Source: Streptomyces sp. AM 2-1-1 (lineage in GTDB: Bacteria > Actinomycetota > Actinomycetes > Streptomycetales > Streptomycetaceae). From it: DNA of 64,000 nucleotides. The position numbers and the translations under genes are program-made. The first letter of the stretch is position 1. Each line of letters starts with the position of its first letter. The stretch lies in assembly GCF_029167645.1 (NCBI RefSeq), contig NZ_CP119147.1:5164501-5228500 (forward strand), in the 5' to 3' direction. Positions 1 to 8,896 of the stretch are shown here, piece by piece. The notes beneath the pieces are model-generated. The model saw only the letters and a program-made list of their open reading frames with translations. It ran no database searches and had not been told where the DNA came from.

Positions 1-1
1 G

Positions 2-499
2 GTCGTGCAGGCCCACACCCAGGGCATGGTCAACGTCGACCTCGACCTGGGATGCATGTACGAGCTCATGGACGGCAGCAAGGGCGTGGTGCAGCCCCTC
101 GGCAATCTCATCGGAGACCTGAACGAACCGCCGTACATCCGGCTCAGCGGGGACGACCGCTTCGGCGCCCCCTCGGGGGAGACGGTCTACGTCAACATGG
201 ACCACCGCGACAAGATCAAGCGCCTGCTCTTCTTCGTCTACATCTACGACCAGACGCCGGCGTTCGACCGTACCCACGCGATGGTCACCCTCTACCCGGG
301 CAACGGGCCGCGGATCGAGATCGAACTGGACGAACGCGCGCCGCAGGCGCGCTCCTGCGCCGTGTTCACCGTGGAGAACATCAAGGAGGAGCTGATCGTG
401 CGCCGAGAGGTGAAGTTCGTCTACGGGTTCCAGTCAGAACTCGACCGGCTCTACGGCTTCGGCATGCAGTGGGGCCGCGGGCACAAATCGCGTGCCTGA
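2..499 (+). CDS. TerD-family (TerA-like) stress protein, C-terminal part
   Basis: The reading frame is open to the left edge, so the N-terminus lies outside the window. The visible ~165 residues match the TerD/TerA fold: a 'VDLDLGCMYEL' strand, 'GDDRFGAPSGE' calcium-site-like acidic loop, and a closing 'FVYGFQSELDRLYGFGMQWG' block. TerD-type proteins bind divalent metal at such acidic loops and act in Ter stress systems (tellurite, oxidative and phage stress). It is convergent with the next TerD-like gene and lies beside the aldolase/PRTase/HAD operon, which fits a Ter locus. Which Ter paralogue it is cannot be decided from the C-terminal part alone. Confidence 0.85.
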   Translation, partial: VVQAHTQGMVNVDLDLGCMYELMDGSKGVVQPLGNLIGDLNEPPYIRLSGDDRFGAPSGETVYVNMDHRDKIKRLLFFVYIYDQTPAFDRTHAMVTLYPGNGPRIEIELDERAPQARSCAVFTVENIKEELIVRREVKFVYGFQSELDRLYGFGMQWGRGHKSRA

Positions 500-503
500 C
501 CGC

Positions 504-1397
504 TCAGGACCGGATGAACTGCGGGCCCTGCGGAGGCAGGGCGAAGTGCGGGTCGGGCGCGGGTGCGGCGGCCGCGGCGGGCTGCGGGTATCCGTACGCG
601 GGCGCACTCGTCGAGGGCTGCGGATAGCCGTACCCGGCGGAAGCGGGCTGCGGGTAGCCGTAGGCCGGGGCGGTGGCGGGCTGCGGGAAGCCGTAGCCGC
701 CCTCCGGCACCGACGGGGCGGCGGTCGGCTGCGGGTAGCCGTACCCGGGCTGCGGGTGCGGGACGGTGAGGTCCGATCCGGCGTCCGGCTCGGGGCGTGC
801 GGGGGTCGCCGCGGCCTCCGGCTCCGGGGCCTCCTCGGACGGTCCGGCCTGCTCCCCGTCGTCCACCGAGATGCCGAAGGCCGTGGCCAGCCCGATCAGG
901 CCGGTCGGATAGCCCTGGCCGACCGCACGGAACTTCCAGCCGTCGCCGCGCCGGTAGAGCTCGCCGCAGATGATGGCGGTCTCCGAGCCCGTCTCGGGCC
1001 GGACCTCGAACACGGCCAGCGGGGCGCCCTCGGCGGCCGTGGCGTCGTACAACGATATCCGCAGGTCGCGGACGGTCTCGAAGGTCGCGCCGTCCGAGGA
1101 GGCGGCGATCACCACCTGCTCCACCGAGGAGTCGAGCGCGCCCAGGTCGGCCTCGATCGTGTCCGTCAGCCCTTCGGCGACACTGCGCTTCGGCAGTCGT
1201 CGCACCAGGCCGGAGGGATGCCGGGGCTGGTTGTAGAAGACGAAGTCCTCGTCGAACCGCACCCGTCCCGAGGCACCGAGCAGCAGGGCGGAGGCGTCCA
1301 CGTCCGGAACCCCGGGCCCCGGAGTCCAGCGCAGCACGGCCCGTACGGCCGTGGCATCGAGGGGGACGTTCGAACCCTTCAGCATCCCTTGCGTCAT
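504..1397 (-). CDS. TerD-family protein with Gly-Tyr-Pro-Gln repeat tail
   Basis: A 297-residue protein. Residues ~1-180 form a TerD domain beginning '[13 protein letters not shown]', with the conserved '[16 protein letters not shown]' segment and '[22 protein letters not shown]'. Residues ~185-297 are low complexity, with at least five 'YGYPQP'-type repeats, a presumably disordered tail. The start at 1397 is chosen over the in-frame ATG at 1406 because AGGCAGG lies about 9 nt upstream of it and homologues begin MTQG. It runs divergently from the aldolase operon, so the two probably share a control region at 1398-1616. Likely a cytoplasmic metal-binding stress protein; the tail's role is unknown. 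Confidence 0.9.
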   Translation of the reverse strand: MTQGMLKGSNVPLDATAVRAVLRWTPGPGVPDVDASALLLGASGRVRFDEDFVFYNQPRHPSGLVRRLPKRSVAEGLTDTIEADLGALDSSVEQVVIAASSDGATFETVRDLRISLYDATAAEGAPLAVFEVRPETGSETAIICGELYRRGDGWKFRAVGQGYPTGLIGLATAFGISVDDGEQAGPSEEAPEPEAAATPARPEPDAGSDLTVPHPQPGYGYPQPTAAPSVPEGGYGFPQPATAPAYGYPQPASAGYGYPQPSTSAPAYGYPQPAAAAAPAPDPHFALPPQGPQFIRS

Positions 1398-1616
1398 GCC
1401 CGTCATCCTGCCTGTTGGCGGCTCCCGGGGACAATGCGGGGGCCGAAAGCGGGTATCCGGCGATAGAGCTGAGCTGCAGCACCTTACCGTGTCGGAGTCC
1501 TCCGACACGGGCGAGTTACCCGAAGTTCACATATGCGGGGAACTGCGGACACCTGTCCATACGTACTATTACCGGCCATGCGTTGTTCGAACGATCAGGC
1601 GGTATGGGGGAAATTC

Positions 1617-2780
1617 ATGCGGCATTTCGGGCACATCTCGCCTGCTGCCCGGCAGGCACTGTTCTTCCAGGAGCCGTGCGCGTTCGACGCGGACGCTCCT
1701 GCCCGTGTGCTCTCGGCCGCACTGGGCGCCACGCTCTACGCGCCGGCCACCCGGCCCCGGCTCGCGGACGACGTCGTCAAACAGGCCGCCCGCGGCGTGG
1801 TCTCGATGGTCCTCTGCCTGGAGGACTCGATCGCCGACACCGAGGTGGAAGCCGCCGAGGAGAACCTGGTCGGACACTTCGCGGACCTCGCCGACCGGGA
1901 CGCGGAGCTGCCCCTCCTCTTCGTCCGGGTGCGCGAGCCCGAGCAGATCACCGACCTGGTGCACCGTCTCGGCACCGCGGTGCGGTTGCTCTCCGGCTTC
2001 GTCCTGCCGAAGTTCACCGAATCCCGCGGAGAACTCTTCCTGGCGGCCCTGGCCCGCGCGGAAGCGGCGTCCGGACACCGGCTCTTCGCCATGCCCGTTC
2101 TCGAATCGCCGGAACTCCTCCATCTGGAGACCCGCACCGAAACGCTCCGGGGAATCGCCCGGGTCGTGGAGGCCCACCGCGAGCGCGTTCTCGCGCTGCG
2201 GCTCGGCGTCACCGACTTCTGCTCCGCGTACGGACTGCGCAGGTCCGCCGACATGACGGCGTACGACGTCCAGATCGTCAGCGCCGTCATCGCCGACGTC
2301 GTCAACGTCCTCGGCCGCGCGGACGGCACCGGGTTCACGATCACCGGTCCCGTCTGGGAGTACTTCCGCAACCAGGAGCGCATGTTCAAGCCGCAACTGC
2401 GCCGCAGCCCCTTCCAGGAGGGCCGGGCGGAGAAGCTGCGCACCGCCCTCATCGAGCACGACCTCGACGGACTGCTCCGCGAGATCGAGCTGGACCGGGC
2501 CAACGGCCTGCTCGGCAAGACCTGCATCCACCCCTCGCACGTCGACCCCGTGCACGCTCTGTCCGTCGTCAGCCACGAGGAGTACACCGACGCACAGGAC
2601 ATCCTGCGCCCCGAGCGCGGAGCCGGCGGAGTGCTGCGCTCCGCGTATACGAACAAGATGAATGAAGTGAAACCGCACCGGGCGTGGGCCGAGCGCACCC
2701 TCCTGCGCGCCGAGGTCTTCGGCGTCGCACGCGAGGAGGTCGGCTTCGTGGACCTGCTGGCCGCGGCCGGCGCGGAGTGA
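1617..2780 (+). CDS. CitE-like HpcH/HpaI aldolase of the Ter module
   Basis: A 387-residue TIM-barrel aldolase/citrate-lyase-beta family protein. Visible family features include 'VVSMVLCLEDSIADTEVEAAE' (acidic metal-binding residues) and the late 'GKTCIHPSHVDPVHALS' block. The ATG at 1617 has GGGGGA six bases upstream; an in-frame start at 1533 would add an unconserved extension. It is 10 bp from the PRTase fusion gene and is co-transcribed with it and the HAD gene. In the comparative analyses of Ter operons by Anantharaman, Iyer and Aravind, this enzyme is part of a predicted pathway for a nucleoside-like metabolite. The substrate is unknown. Confidence 0.88.
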   Translation: MRHFGHISPAARQALFFQEPCAFDADAPARVLSAALGATLYAPATRPRLADDVVKQAARGVVSMVLCLEDSIADTEVEAAEENLVGHFADLADRDAELPLLFVRVREPEQITDLVHRLGTAVRLLSGFVLPKFTESRGELFLAALARAEAASGHRLFAMPVLESPELLHLETRTETLRGIARVVEAHRERVLALRLGVTDFCSAYGLRRSADMTAYDVQIVSAVIADVVNVLGRADGTGFTITGPVWEYFRNQERMFKPQLRRSPFQEGRAEKLRTALIEHDLDGLLREIELDRANGLLGKTCIHPSHVDPVHALSVVSHEEYTDAQDILRPERGAGGVLRSAYTNKMNEVKPHRAWAERTLLRAEVFGVAREEVGFVDLLAAAGAE

Positions 2781-2790
2781 GCACGTACCG

Positions 2791-5370
2791 ATGAGCGGGC
2801 GTGCGACGGGAGAGAAGACGGTGGACGTGGTGTGGTCGGGCGACTGGGTGGCCGAGCGACTGGGAGTCGCTCTCCGCGGCGACCAGGAGATCAGGGAGAT
2901 GCTGGGGCTCGCCCTGCGGCGTAACCCCCGACGGGCCCATCTGCTGGTCTCCCACATCCTCGGGAAGCACGTCCCGCAGTTCCCGTCCCTCGTCCACGGG
3001 GCGGGGGTCGACCTCGGCCGCCGGGTGCGCGAGCTGCTCGGGCCCGAGGCCGACCGGGCGATCGTCCTCGGATACGCCGAGACCGCCACGGGACTCGGCC
3101 ACTCCGTCGCCGACGGCATCGGCTCCGCGCCCTACCTCCACTCCACCCGCCGCCCCGTCCCCGGCGTGGTCCGCGCCGGAGGCTTCGAGGAGTCCCACTC
3201 GCACGCCACCTCCCACCTGCTGCTCCCGGAGGACCCGGCGCTGCTCGCCGGCCCCGGGACGCTGGTACTCGTCGACGACGAGTTCTCCACCGGCAACACC
3301 GTCCTCAACACCATCCGCGCGCTGCACGACCTCTATCCCCGTGAGCGCTACGTCATCGTGGCCCTGGCCGACATGCGCTCGGCCGGGGACCGGGGCCGGC
3401 TCGCCGAGTTCGCCGACGAGATCGGCGCCCGCCTCGACCTGGTGGCCCGCAGCTCCGGCACGGTCGAGCTGCCCGAAGGGGTGCTGGAGCGGGGACAGGC
3501 CCTCGTCGCCGAACAGGAAGCGGCGCAGGAGCCCGTGCGGGAAGCCGGGCGGACCCCGCAGACCCCGCAGACCACAGGGCAGACCACGCAGGAGGCCGAC
3601 CAGGAGGCCGGGAGCGCCGGGAGCGCCGGAGCCGTCGCGCCCGGCGTCATGGCCGGTGCTCCCGTCGTCCGGGTCGATCTCGGCTGGCCGGAAGGGCTGC
3701 CGGACGGCGGCCGCCACGGCTTCACCCCGGCCCACCGCGCCACCCTGGAGAAGGCCCTCCCGGAGATGGCCGCCCGGATCGCGGCGGCCCTCCACGACCG
3801 GCCCGCCGCGGACGGAGCCGGTGAACCCGGCGGCCCCCGCCGCGACCGCGTTCTCGTCCTCGGTTTCGAGGAACTCATGTACGCGCCGCTGCGCCTCGGC
3901 ACCGAGCTGGAACGGCTCACCGACGCCGAGGTCCGCTACTCCACCACCACCCGCTCACCCGTCCTCGCCGTCGACGACCCCGGCTACGCGATACGCAGCC
4001 GACTGGTCTTCCCGGCCCACGACGCCCCGGCGGACGGCCCCGGCGACCGGTACGCGTACAACATCGCGGGAGCCGGCTTCGACGCCGTCGTCGCGGTCGT
4101 CGACTCGCACGCCGACACACCCGAACTCCACGGACCCGACGGCCTGTTGGCCCGCCTCGCCGCTCACACCGGCCGGGTGCTCCTCGCGGTCGTCCCCTCG
4201 TACACCCCCGAACGGCAGGAATTCACGATGCTGCCCGAGCCCCTCAGAGGCCCCACTTTCTCCTCGTACGCCGCCGAGGACGTCGGCTGGCTGCTCCAGG
4301 ACCTCTCGGACACCGAGCTGGAGGCCCCCACCGAGGAGCGCGAGGAGGCGATACAGAGCGGTGGCGCGCACTACGCCGAGTCGCTCCCCGTGGAGTACCA
4401 GCCCAGCCCCGCCTACCAGGCGCTCTTCCAGGACGCCCTGGAGGGTTCCGCCGCGCGCATCGCCCGCGCGGTCGGCACCGTCACCGAGACGGTCCTCGCC
4501 GAACGCGGCCCCCGCCCCGTGCTGGTCTCGCTCGCCCGCGCCGGCACCCCCGTCGGCGTCCTGATGCGCCGCTGGGCCCAGCACCGCCACGGACTCGACC
4601 TGCCGCACTACGCCGTCTCCATCGTGCGCGGCCGGGGCATCGACGCCAACTCCCTGCGCTGGCTCGCCGCCCACCACGACCCCGCCGACGTCGTCTTCGT
4701 GGACGGCTGGACCGGCAAGGGCGCCATCACCCGCGAACTCGCGGCGGCCCTCGAAGGATTCGAAGGATTCAACCCGGAGATCGCGGTCCTCGCCGACCCC
4801 GGTGGCTGCGTCCGTACCTACGGCACCCGCGAGGACTTCCTCATCCCCTCCGCCTGCCTGAACTCCACCGTCTCCGGTCTGATCTCCCGCACCGTCCTCC
4901 GCGCCGACCTGGTCGGCCCGGACGACTTCCACGGCGCCAAGTTCTACCGCGAGCTGGCCGGCTCGGACGTCTCCCTCGACTTCCTGGAGACCGTCGCCGC
5001 CCGCTTCGACGAGGTCGCCGACGAGGTGGACGAGGAGGCGAAGGCCCTCCTCGCCGCCGACCGCGCCCCCACCTGGGAAGGCTGGGCGGCCGTCGAACGC
5101 ATCAGTGAGGAGTACGGCATCCACGACGTCAACCTGGTCAAGCCCGGAGTCGGTGAGACCACGCGCGTCCTGCTCCGCCGCGTGCCCTGGAAGATCCTCG
5201 CCGACCGGCGGGCCGGCGCCGACCTCGACCACGTACGACTCCTCGCGGAACAGCGCGGTGTGCCCGTCGAGGCGGTCGACGGACTTCCGTACAGCTGTGT
5301 CGGGCTGATCCACCCCCGGTACACACGGGGCGCGACCGGCGCCGACGGCAAGGCGGTGACGGAACAGTGA
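2791..5370 (+). CDS. PRTase-TRSP-StiP-PELOTA multidomain protein
   Basis: An 859-residue fusion. Residues ~10-235 form a phosphoribosyltransferase with the PRPP loop 'LVDDEFSTGNT' near residue 160. Residues ~240-290 are a Thr/Gln/Glu-rich linker. Residues ~350-470 are the TRSP domain, with its name-giving 'TTTRSP'. Residues ~490-745 are the StiP-type (second PRTase-like) domain with 'VFVDGWTGKGAI' near 635. The end (~770-850) matches the PELOTA RNA-binding fold and contains 'VNLVKPGVGETTRVLLRRVPW'. These domains often occur as separate proteins in Ter operons; here they are one chain. The predicted role is base/ribosyl transfer making a nucleoside-like product, possibly linked to RNA. The HAD gene overlaps its stop codon. 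Confidence 0.88.
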   Translation: MSGRATGEKTVDVVWSGDWVAERLGVALRGDQEIREMLGLALRRNPRRAHLLVSHILGKHVPQFPSLVHGAGVDLGRRVRELLGPEADRAIVLGYAETATGLGHSVADGIGSAPYLHSTRRPVPGVVRAGGFEESHSHATSHLLLPEDPALLAGPGTLVLVDDEFSTGNTVLNTIRALHDLYPRERYVIVALADMRSAGDRGRLAEFADEIGARLDLVARSSGTVELPEGVLERGQALVAEQEAAQEPVREAGRTPQTPQTTGQTTQEADQEAGSAGSAGAVAPGVMAGAPVVRVDLGWPEGLPDGGRHGFTPAHRATLEKALPEMAARIAAALHDRPAADGAGEPGGPRRDRVLVLGFEELMYAPLRLGTELERLTDAEVRYSTTTRSPVLAVDDPGYAIRSRLVFPAHDAPADGPGDRYAYNIAGAGFDAVVAVVDSHADTPELHGPDGLLARLAAHTGRVLLAVVPSYTPERQEFTMLPEPLRGPTFSSYAAEDVGWLLQDLSDTELEAPTEEREEAIQSGGAHYAESLPVEYQPSPAYQALFQDALEGSAARIARAVGTVTETVLAERGPRPVLVSLARAGTPVGVLMRRWAQHRHGLDLPHYAVSIVRGRGIDANSLRWLAAHHDPADVVFVDGWTGKGAITRELAAALEGFEGFNPEIAVLADPGGCVRTYGTREDFLIPSACLNSTVSGLISRTVLRADLVGPDDFHGAKFYRELAGSDVSLDFLETVAARFDEVADEVDEEAKALLAADRAPTWEGWAAVERISEEYGIHDVNLVKPGVGETTRVLLRRVPWKILADRRAGADLDHVRLLAEQRGVPVEAVDGLPYSCVGLIHPRYTRGATGADGKAVTEQ

Positions 5371-6194
5371 CCACGTCGGGGACAGCCCCCGTGGCGATGG
5401 TCGCCAGCGATCTCGACCGCACCCTCATCTACTCGACGGGCGCCCTCCAGCTCACCATGCCGGACGCCGACGCGCCCCGGCTGCTCTGCGTGGAGGTGTA
5501 CGACAACAAGCCGCTCTCCTACGTCACCGAGACCGCTGCCGGACTCCTGAAGGAGCTGGGCCGCACCACGGTCTTCGTACCGACCACGACCCGCACCCGT
5601 GAGCAGTACCACCGCATCAGTCTCCCCGGCCCGTCGCCCGCCTACGCCGTCGTCGCCAACGGCGGTCACCTCCTCGTCGACGGGGAGTCCGACCCCGACT
5701 GGCACGCCGGGGTCCTGGAACGGATCGCCGGCGAATGCGCCCCGCTCGCCGAGGTCCGCGCCCATCTCGCGGCCGCCGCCGACCCCGCCTGGCTGCTGAA
5801 GGACCGCGTCGCCGAGGACCTGTTCGCCTACCTCGTCGTCGAACGCTCCCTGCTCCCCGAGGGCTGGGTGAAGGAGCTCGTCGACTGGGCCGGTCCGCGC
5901 GGCTGGACCGTCTCCCTCCAGGGCCGCAAGATCTACGCGGTCCCCCGGCCGCTCACCAAGAGCGCGGCGGTCCGCGAGGTCGCCCGGCGAGCCGGAGCCG
6001 ACCTCACCCTCTCCGCCGGCGACTCGCTCCTCGACGCCGACCTGCTGCTCAGCACCGACCTCGCCTGGCGCCCCGGCCACGGCGAGCTGGCCGACACCGG
6101 GTGGAACACCAGCGGCGTCGTAGCCCTGCGGGAGCAGGGCGTCCTCGCCGGGGAGGAGATCCTGCGCAGGTTCCTGGCAGCGGCCCGCGGCTGA
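5367..6194 (+). CDS. HAD-family phosphatase of the Ter module
   Basis: A 275-residue HAD hydrolase starting with a GTG that overlaps the preceding TGA (GTGA), implying translational coupling. Motif I is 'ASDLDRTL' (residues ~13-20), the motif III lysine is in 'PLTKSAAVREV', and motif IV is 'SAGDSLLDADLL'. The cap region contains 'VANGGHLLVDG', as in sucrose-phosphatase/Cof-type HADs. It is the last gene of the aldolase/PRTase operon and probably dephosphorylates the pathway intermediate. The substrate is inferred from context only. Confidence 0.87.
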   Translation: MTTSGTAPVAMVASDLDRTLIYSTGALQLTMPDADAPRLLCVEVYDNKPLSYVTETAAGLLKELGRTTVFVPTTTRTREQYHRISLPGPSPAYAVVANGGHLLVDGESDPDWHAGVLERIAGECAPLAEVRAHLAAAADPAWLLKDRVAEDLFAYLVVERSLLPEGWVKELVDWAGPRGWTVSLQGRKIYAVPRPLTKSAAVREVARRAGADLTLSAGDSLLDADLLLSTDLAWRPGHGELADTGWNTSGVVALREQGVLAGEEILRRFLAAARG

Positions 6195-6292
6195 GCCCGG
6201 TCGCTCGAAACCGCTGCGTCCGCGGGTCCCGTTGGGCAAGCTGGGGTCCGACCGGCAGGACCCCGTGACCTCGGCCCCAGGAGCTGCGCACG

Positions 6293-6952
6293 ATGACCAA
6301 GGGCAACGAAACCCGCATGACCGACGAGCTGTACGCCTACGTACTGGCGCACAACCCACCGCTGGACCCCGTCCAGCGGGAGCTCGTCGCGACCACGTAC
6401 GCCGAACTGCCGGAGAGCGCCGGCATGCAGTCGGCCGAGGAACAGGGCCCGCTCCTCGCCTTCCTGACCGGGCTGACCAACGCCCGGCTCGCCGTGGAGG
6501 TCGGCACCTACACCGGTTTCGGCGCCCTGTCGATCGCCCGGGCGCTGGCGCCGGGCGGGCGGCTCATCGCCTGCGACGTGTCGGAGGAGTGGACGGCGTA
6601 CGGCAGGGCCGCCTGGGAGAAGGCCGGGGTCGCGGACCGCATCGACCTGCGCATCGCCCCCGCGCTCGACACCCTGCGCGCTCTGCCCGCGGAGCCGCGG
6701 ATCGACTTCGCCTACCTGGACGCGGACAAGGAGAACTACGTCGCGTACTGGGAGGAGCTGGTGCCCCGGATGCGCCCGGGCGGCTTGATCGCGGCCGACA
6801 ACACCCTTTTCCACGGCAGTGTCGTGGACCCGCACGCGACGGGGGCGACGGCGGCCATCCAGGCGTTCAACGAGCACGTGCTCGCCGACCGCCGGATGGA
6901 CAGCGTCCTGCTCACGGTCGCGGACGGGCTGACGCTGTCGCGGAAGCTCTGA
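6293..6952 (+). CDS. class I SAM-dependent O-methyltransferase (CCoAOMT-like)
   Basis: A 219-residue enzyme of the metal-dependent catechol/caffeoyl-CoA O-methyltransferase family. It shows 'VEVGTYTGFGALSIARAL' (SAM site), 'FAYLDADKENYVAYWEEL' (metal and SAM acidic residues) and 'GGLIAADNTLFHGSV' (metal Asp/Asn). Length is normal for the family. GGAG lies 9 nt before the ATG. It stands alone, 98 bp after the HAD gene, so it may or may not belong to the Ter operon. The acceptor substrate is unknown. Confidence 0.9.
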   Translation: MTKGNETRMTDELYAYVLAHNPPLDPVQRELVATTYAELPESAGMQSAEEQGPLLAFLTGLTNARLAVEVGTYTGFGALSIARALAPGGRLIACDVSEEWTAYGRAAWEKAGVADRIDLRIAPALDTLRALPAEPRIDFAYLDADKENYVAYWEELVPRMRPGGLIAADNTLFHGSVVDPHATGATAAIQAFNEHVLADRRMDSVLLTVADGLTLSRKL

Positions 6953-6988
6953 GCCCCGGGCTCGGGCCGCGCCACCACGCCCACGGGT

Positions 6989-7017
6989 CCCCCCGCGGCC
7001 ACGGCCGCGAGGGGGCC
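6989..7017. terminator. GC-rich hairpin, probable terminator
   Basis: CCCCCGCGGCC and GGCCGCGAGGGGG face each other across two bases, shortly after the methyltransferase stop and before the convergent FmdB gene. There is no U tract, as is common in Streptomyces. Confidence 0.5.
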
Positions 7018-7099
7018 GGCGGATCAAGGACGGGCCGGGCGTCGCGACCCTCCTGCCGTGAGCCGTCGGACACCCCCGGGGGACCGGACCCGTCCTGCG

Positions 7100-7327
7100 T
7101 CAGCCGCAGCAGCCTCCGCCGCAGCAGCCGCCCCCTCCGCCACCGGCCGCCGGGGCGGGCGCCGGGCCGGACGAGGCGGAGGAACCGCCCACGGCGACGG
7201 CGGAGAGGAGCTTGACGGTGTCGTCGTGCCCGGCGGGGCACGCGGCGGGATCGGAGGACTCGGCCATCGGACGGCTGAGCTCGAAGGTGTCTCCGCAGGT
7301 GCGGCAGCGGTACTCGTAACGAGGCAT
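7100..7327 (-). CDS. FmdB-family zinc-ribbon protein
   Basis: A 75-residue protein starting 'MPRYEYRCRTCG', the standard FmdB/CxxC_CxxC_SSSS N-terminus, with a second cysteine site at 'PAACPAGH'. The last ~20 residues are Gly/Cys only ('GGGGGGCCGGGCCG'), a tail common in Streptomyces copies. A start ten codons upstream is possible but would precede the conserved MPRYEYRC. It probably binds zinc. Its function is not established; family members are often called putative regulators. Confidence 0.88.
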   Translation of the reverse strand: MPRYEYRCRTCGDTFELSRPMAESSDPAACPAGHDDTVKLLSAVAVGGSSASSGPAPAPAAGGGGGGCCGGGCCG

Positions 7328-7397
7328 GGACCAAGAGTAGGGCGGCGGGCCCGTCACCGGGACCCGTCCTCGGGCGTGCTGCCCTACGCGTGCTGCC

Positions 7398-8003
7398 CTA
7401 CGCGTGCGGTTGGGGCCGCGTGCTGCCCGGCATCAACCGGGGCCGGTCGGAGCGGGCGCGGTCCTCGCGCGCGGCCTCCTCGGGGTGGCGGGCCCGCCAG
7501 TACGGGTTGTCGTGCGGAAGCCCGCCGCTGACCCGCCCGTACATCCCGAAGAACATCAGCATCAGCCCGACGATGAAGCTGAACAGCACGTTCGGCATCT
7601 CGAAGGCGAGGAAGTTGAGACCGGTGTCCAGCAGGGCCAGGTTCACGAAGCCGCTGGCGATGAAGAGGACGCCGATCGTCATGTTCAGGGTGGACGCCTT
7701 GTTGCCGCCCACCAGCATCCCGCCGAAGAGCAGCAGTCCCACACAAATGGAGAGGATGCTGAGCGCGCCGTTGGTGTTGAGGCCGGCGACCGTGTCGCCA
7801 CCGGTGTCGAAGATGCCGATCCTGTCGATCAGACCGAAGATGCCGAAGGCGAGGAGCACGAGCCCCATCAGCCCGGCGCCGATCCGGTAGACCCGGCTCA
7901 GACGGTGGTCGACGGGCAGCTCCTCGTTGAGACGGGCGTGCAGAGGCGTGGGCTTCATGGGCCTCTCGGGCTTGATGGGCCCCTCGGGCTTCACGGACGT
8001 CAT
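7398..8003 (-). CDS. DUF4383 membrane protein
   Basis: A 201-residue integral membrane protein. After a cytoplasmic N-terminal stretch with KPEGPIKPERPMKP repeats come four hydrophobic helices ('GAGLMGLVLLAFGIFGLI', 'GALSILSICVGLLLFGGMLV', 'TIGVLFIASGFVNLALL', 'VLFSFIVGLMLMFFGMYG'), the DUF4383 pattern. The start at 8003 has GAGGAGG five bases upstream. The short cytoplasmic tail ends in a small repeat (CGTGCTGCCCTACG, twice, 7375-7411). Function unknown. Confidence 0.85.
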   Translation of the reverse strand: MTSVKPEGPIKPERPMKPTPLHARLNEELPVDHRLSRVYRIGAGLMGLVLLAFGIFGLIDRIGIFDTGGDTVAGLNTNGALSILSICVGLLLFGGMLVGGNKASTLNMTIGVLFIASGFVNLALLDTGLNFLAFEMPNVLFSFIVGLMLMFFGMYGRVSGGLPHDNPYWRARHPEEAAREDRARSDRPRLMPGSTRPQPHA

Positions 8004-8225
8004 GGCGGCCTCCTCGGAGGTACGCACCGGTGCCCGCTCGGGCTCAGGGAGACTTCGCGCGGGTGCCACGGCTTCGTGCGGCTCCCACGGCCCTCGCGGC
8101 CGGAGGGCCGGGCGGCCCCCTGGTTCGCACCGGCGTACGGATCAGTACCAGCATCTGCCCGTGGACGGATCGGGACAAGTCGTGACGGGCGGGGCGAAGC
8201 GCCGAGAGGGCCGGAAGGCGTCCGG

Positions 8226-8666
8226 TCAGCGGCGGCCGGCGGTCAGGACGACGAGGAACTGGCCGCCGCCCGCCTGGATGCCGGCGGTCACCGGCAGCCC
8301 CGGTACCAGCCGGGAGAACCGGTCCTCCAGCCAGTCCGCCGCCTCCTGGGCGTCCCGCTCGCTCGGGCAGCGGCCCACCATCTCGCGGCCGCCCTTGCGC
8401 TCCAGCCGTTCGGCGACAGCGATCAACGGCGCGGGATCGGCCACGTACAGGTGGTCCGGCCAGGCGATGACCACCTTGACCGCACCCTTGCGGGTGTTGC
8501 AGCCGCGGTGCGCGAGCCGCTCGGCCACCTTCGCCTTCCGGTCGGCGGTCCGGCTGTCCACGCTTGGGCCCCGCGCGTCGTTCACCGACATGCCGGGGTC
8601 GACCGGTTCGTCGCACACCCAGCAACGCCAGCCGTCGCGCTCTGCCACATCATCAAGGAGACTCAC
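8226..8666 (-). CDS. HNH-nuclease-like zinc-binding protein
   Basis: About 146 residues from the GTG at 8666 ('VSLLDDVAERDGWRCWVC'). The first half resembles an HNH fold: 'CWVCDEPVD', then 'ERLAHRGCNTRKGA', giving a C-x2-C ... H-x2-C zinc arrangement with the N-x2-K end of HNH motifs. However, the expected central His-Asn/His pair is not clear, so catalytic activity is doubtful. The second half has a 'WPDHLYVADP' block and a Gly-rich end. No strong ribosome-binding site is seen, and the start is uncertain. Conserved streptomycete proteins of this kind have no known role. Confidence 0.7.
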   Translation of the reverse strand: MSLLDDVAERDGWRCWVCDEPVDPGMSVNDARGPSVDSRTADRKAKVAERLAHRGCNTRKGAVKVVIAWPDHLYVADPAPLIAVAERLERKGGREMVGRCPSERDAQEAADWLEDRFSRLVPGLPVTAGIQAGGGQFLVVLTAGRR

Positions 8667-8753
8667 CCGAGCAAAGTAGCCTGCCCGGCCACCGGCCCGT
8701 GCACCAGGTCGGCGGGCCCGGCTGCTCGACGGCCCGCCCACCGACGGCCCCCG

Positions 8754-8873
8754 CTCCCTGGCACCCCGGCTTCTCGGCGCTCAGACTCCCTGGCACTCCC
8801 GCTTCTTGGCGCCCCGGCTTCTTGGCACCCGGGCCTCTTGATACTCCCGTTTCTTGGCGCCCCGGCTTCTAGG
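8754..8873. repeat. short degenerate tandem repeats
   Basis: Two 26-bp near-identical copies start at 8754 and 8786 (CTCCCTGGCAC...CTTCT(C/T)GGCG), followed by two further partial copies around 8801-8825 and 8850-8873 sharing 'TTCTTGGCGCCCCGGCTTCT'. They fill the gap between the HNH-like gene's upstream end and the coiled-coil gene's stop. They are not in a recognisable coding frame. Confidence 0.6.
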
Positions 8874-8896
8874 TGGAACGCACGGTCCGCCCACCG

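Noticed and set aside
7375..7411. Repeat CGTGCTGCCCTACG near the DUF4383 stop as a CRISPR-like or operator repeat
   Set aside because: Only two copies plus a partial, directly abutting and without spacers; too little to call functional.
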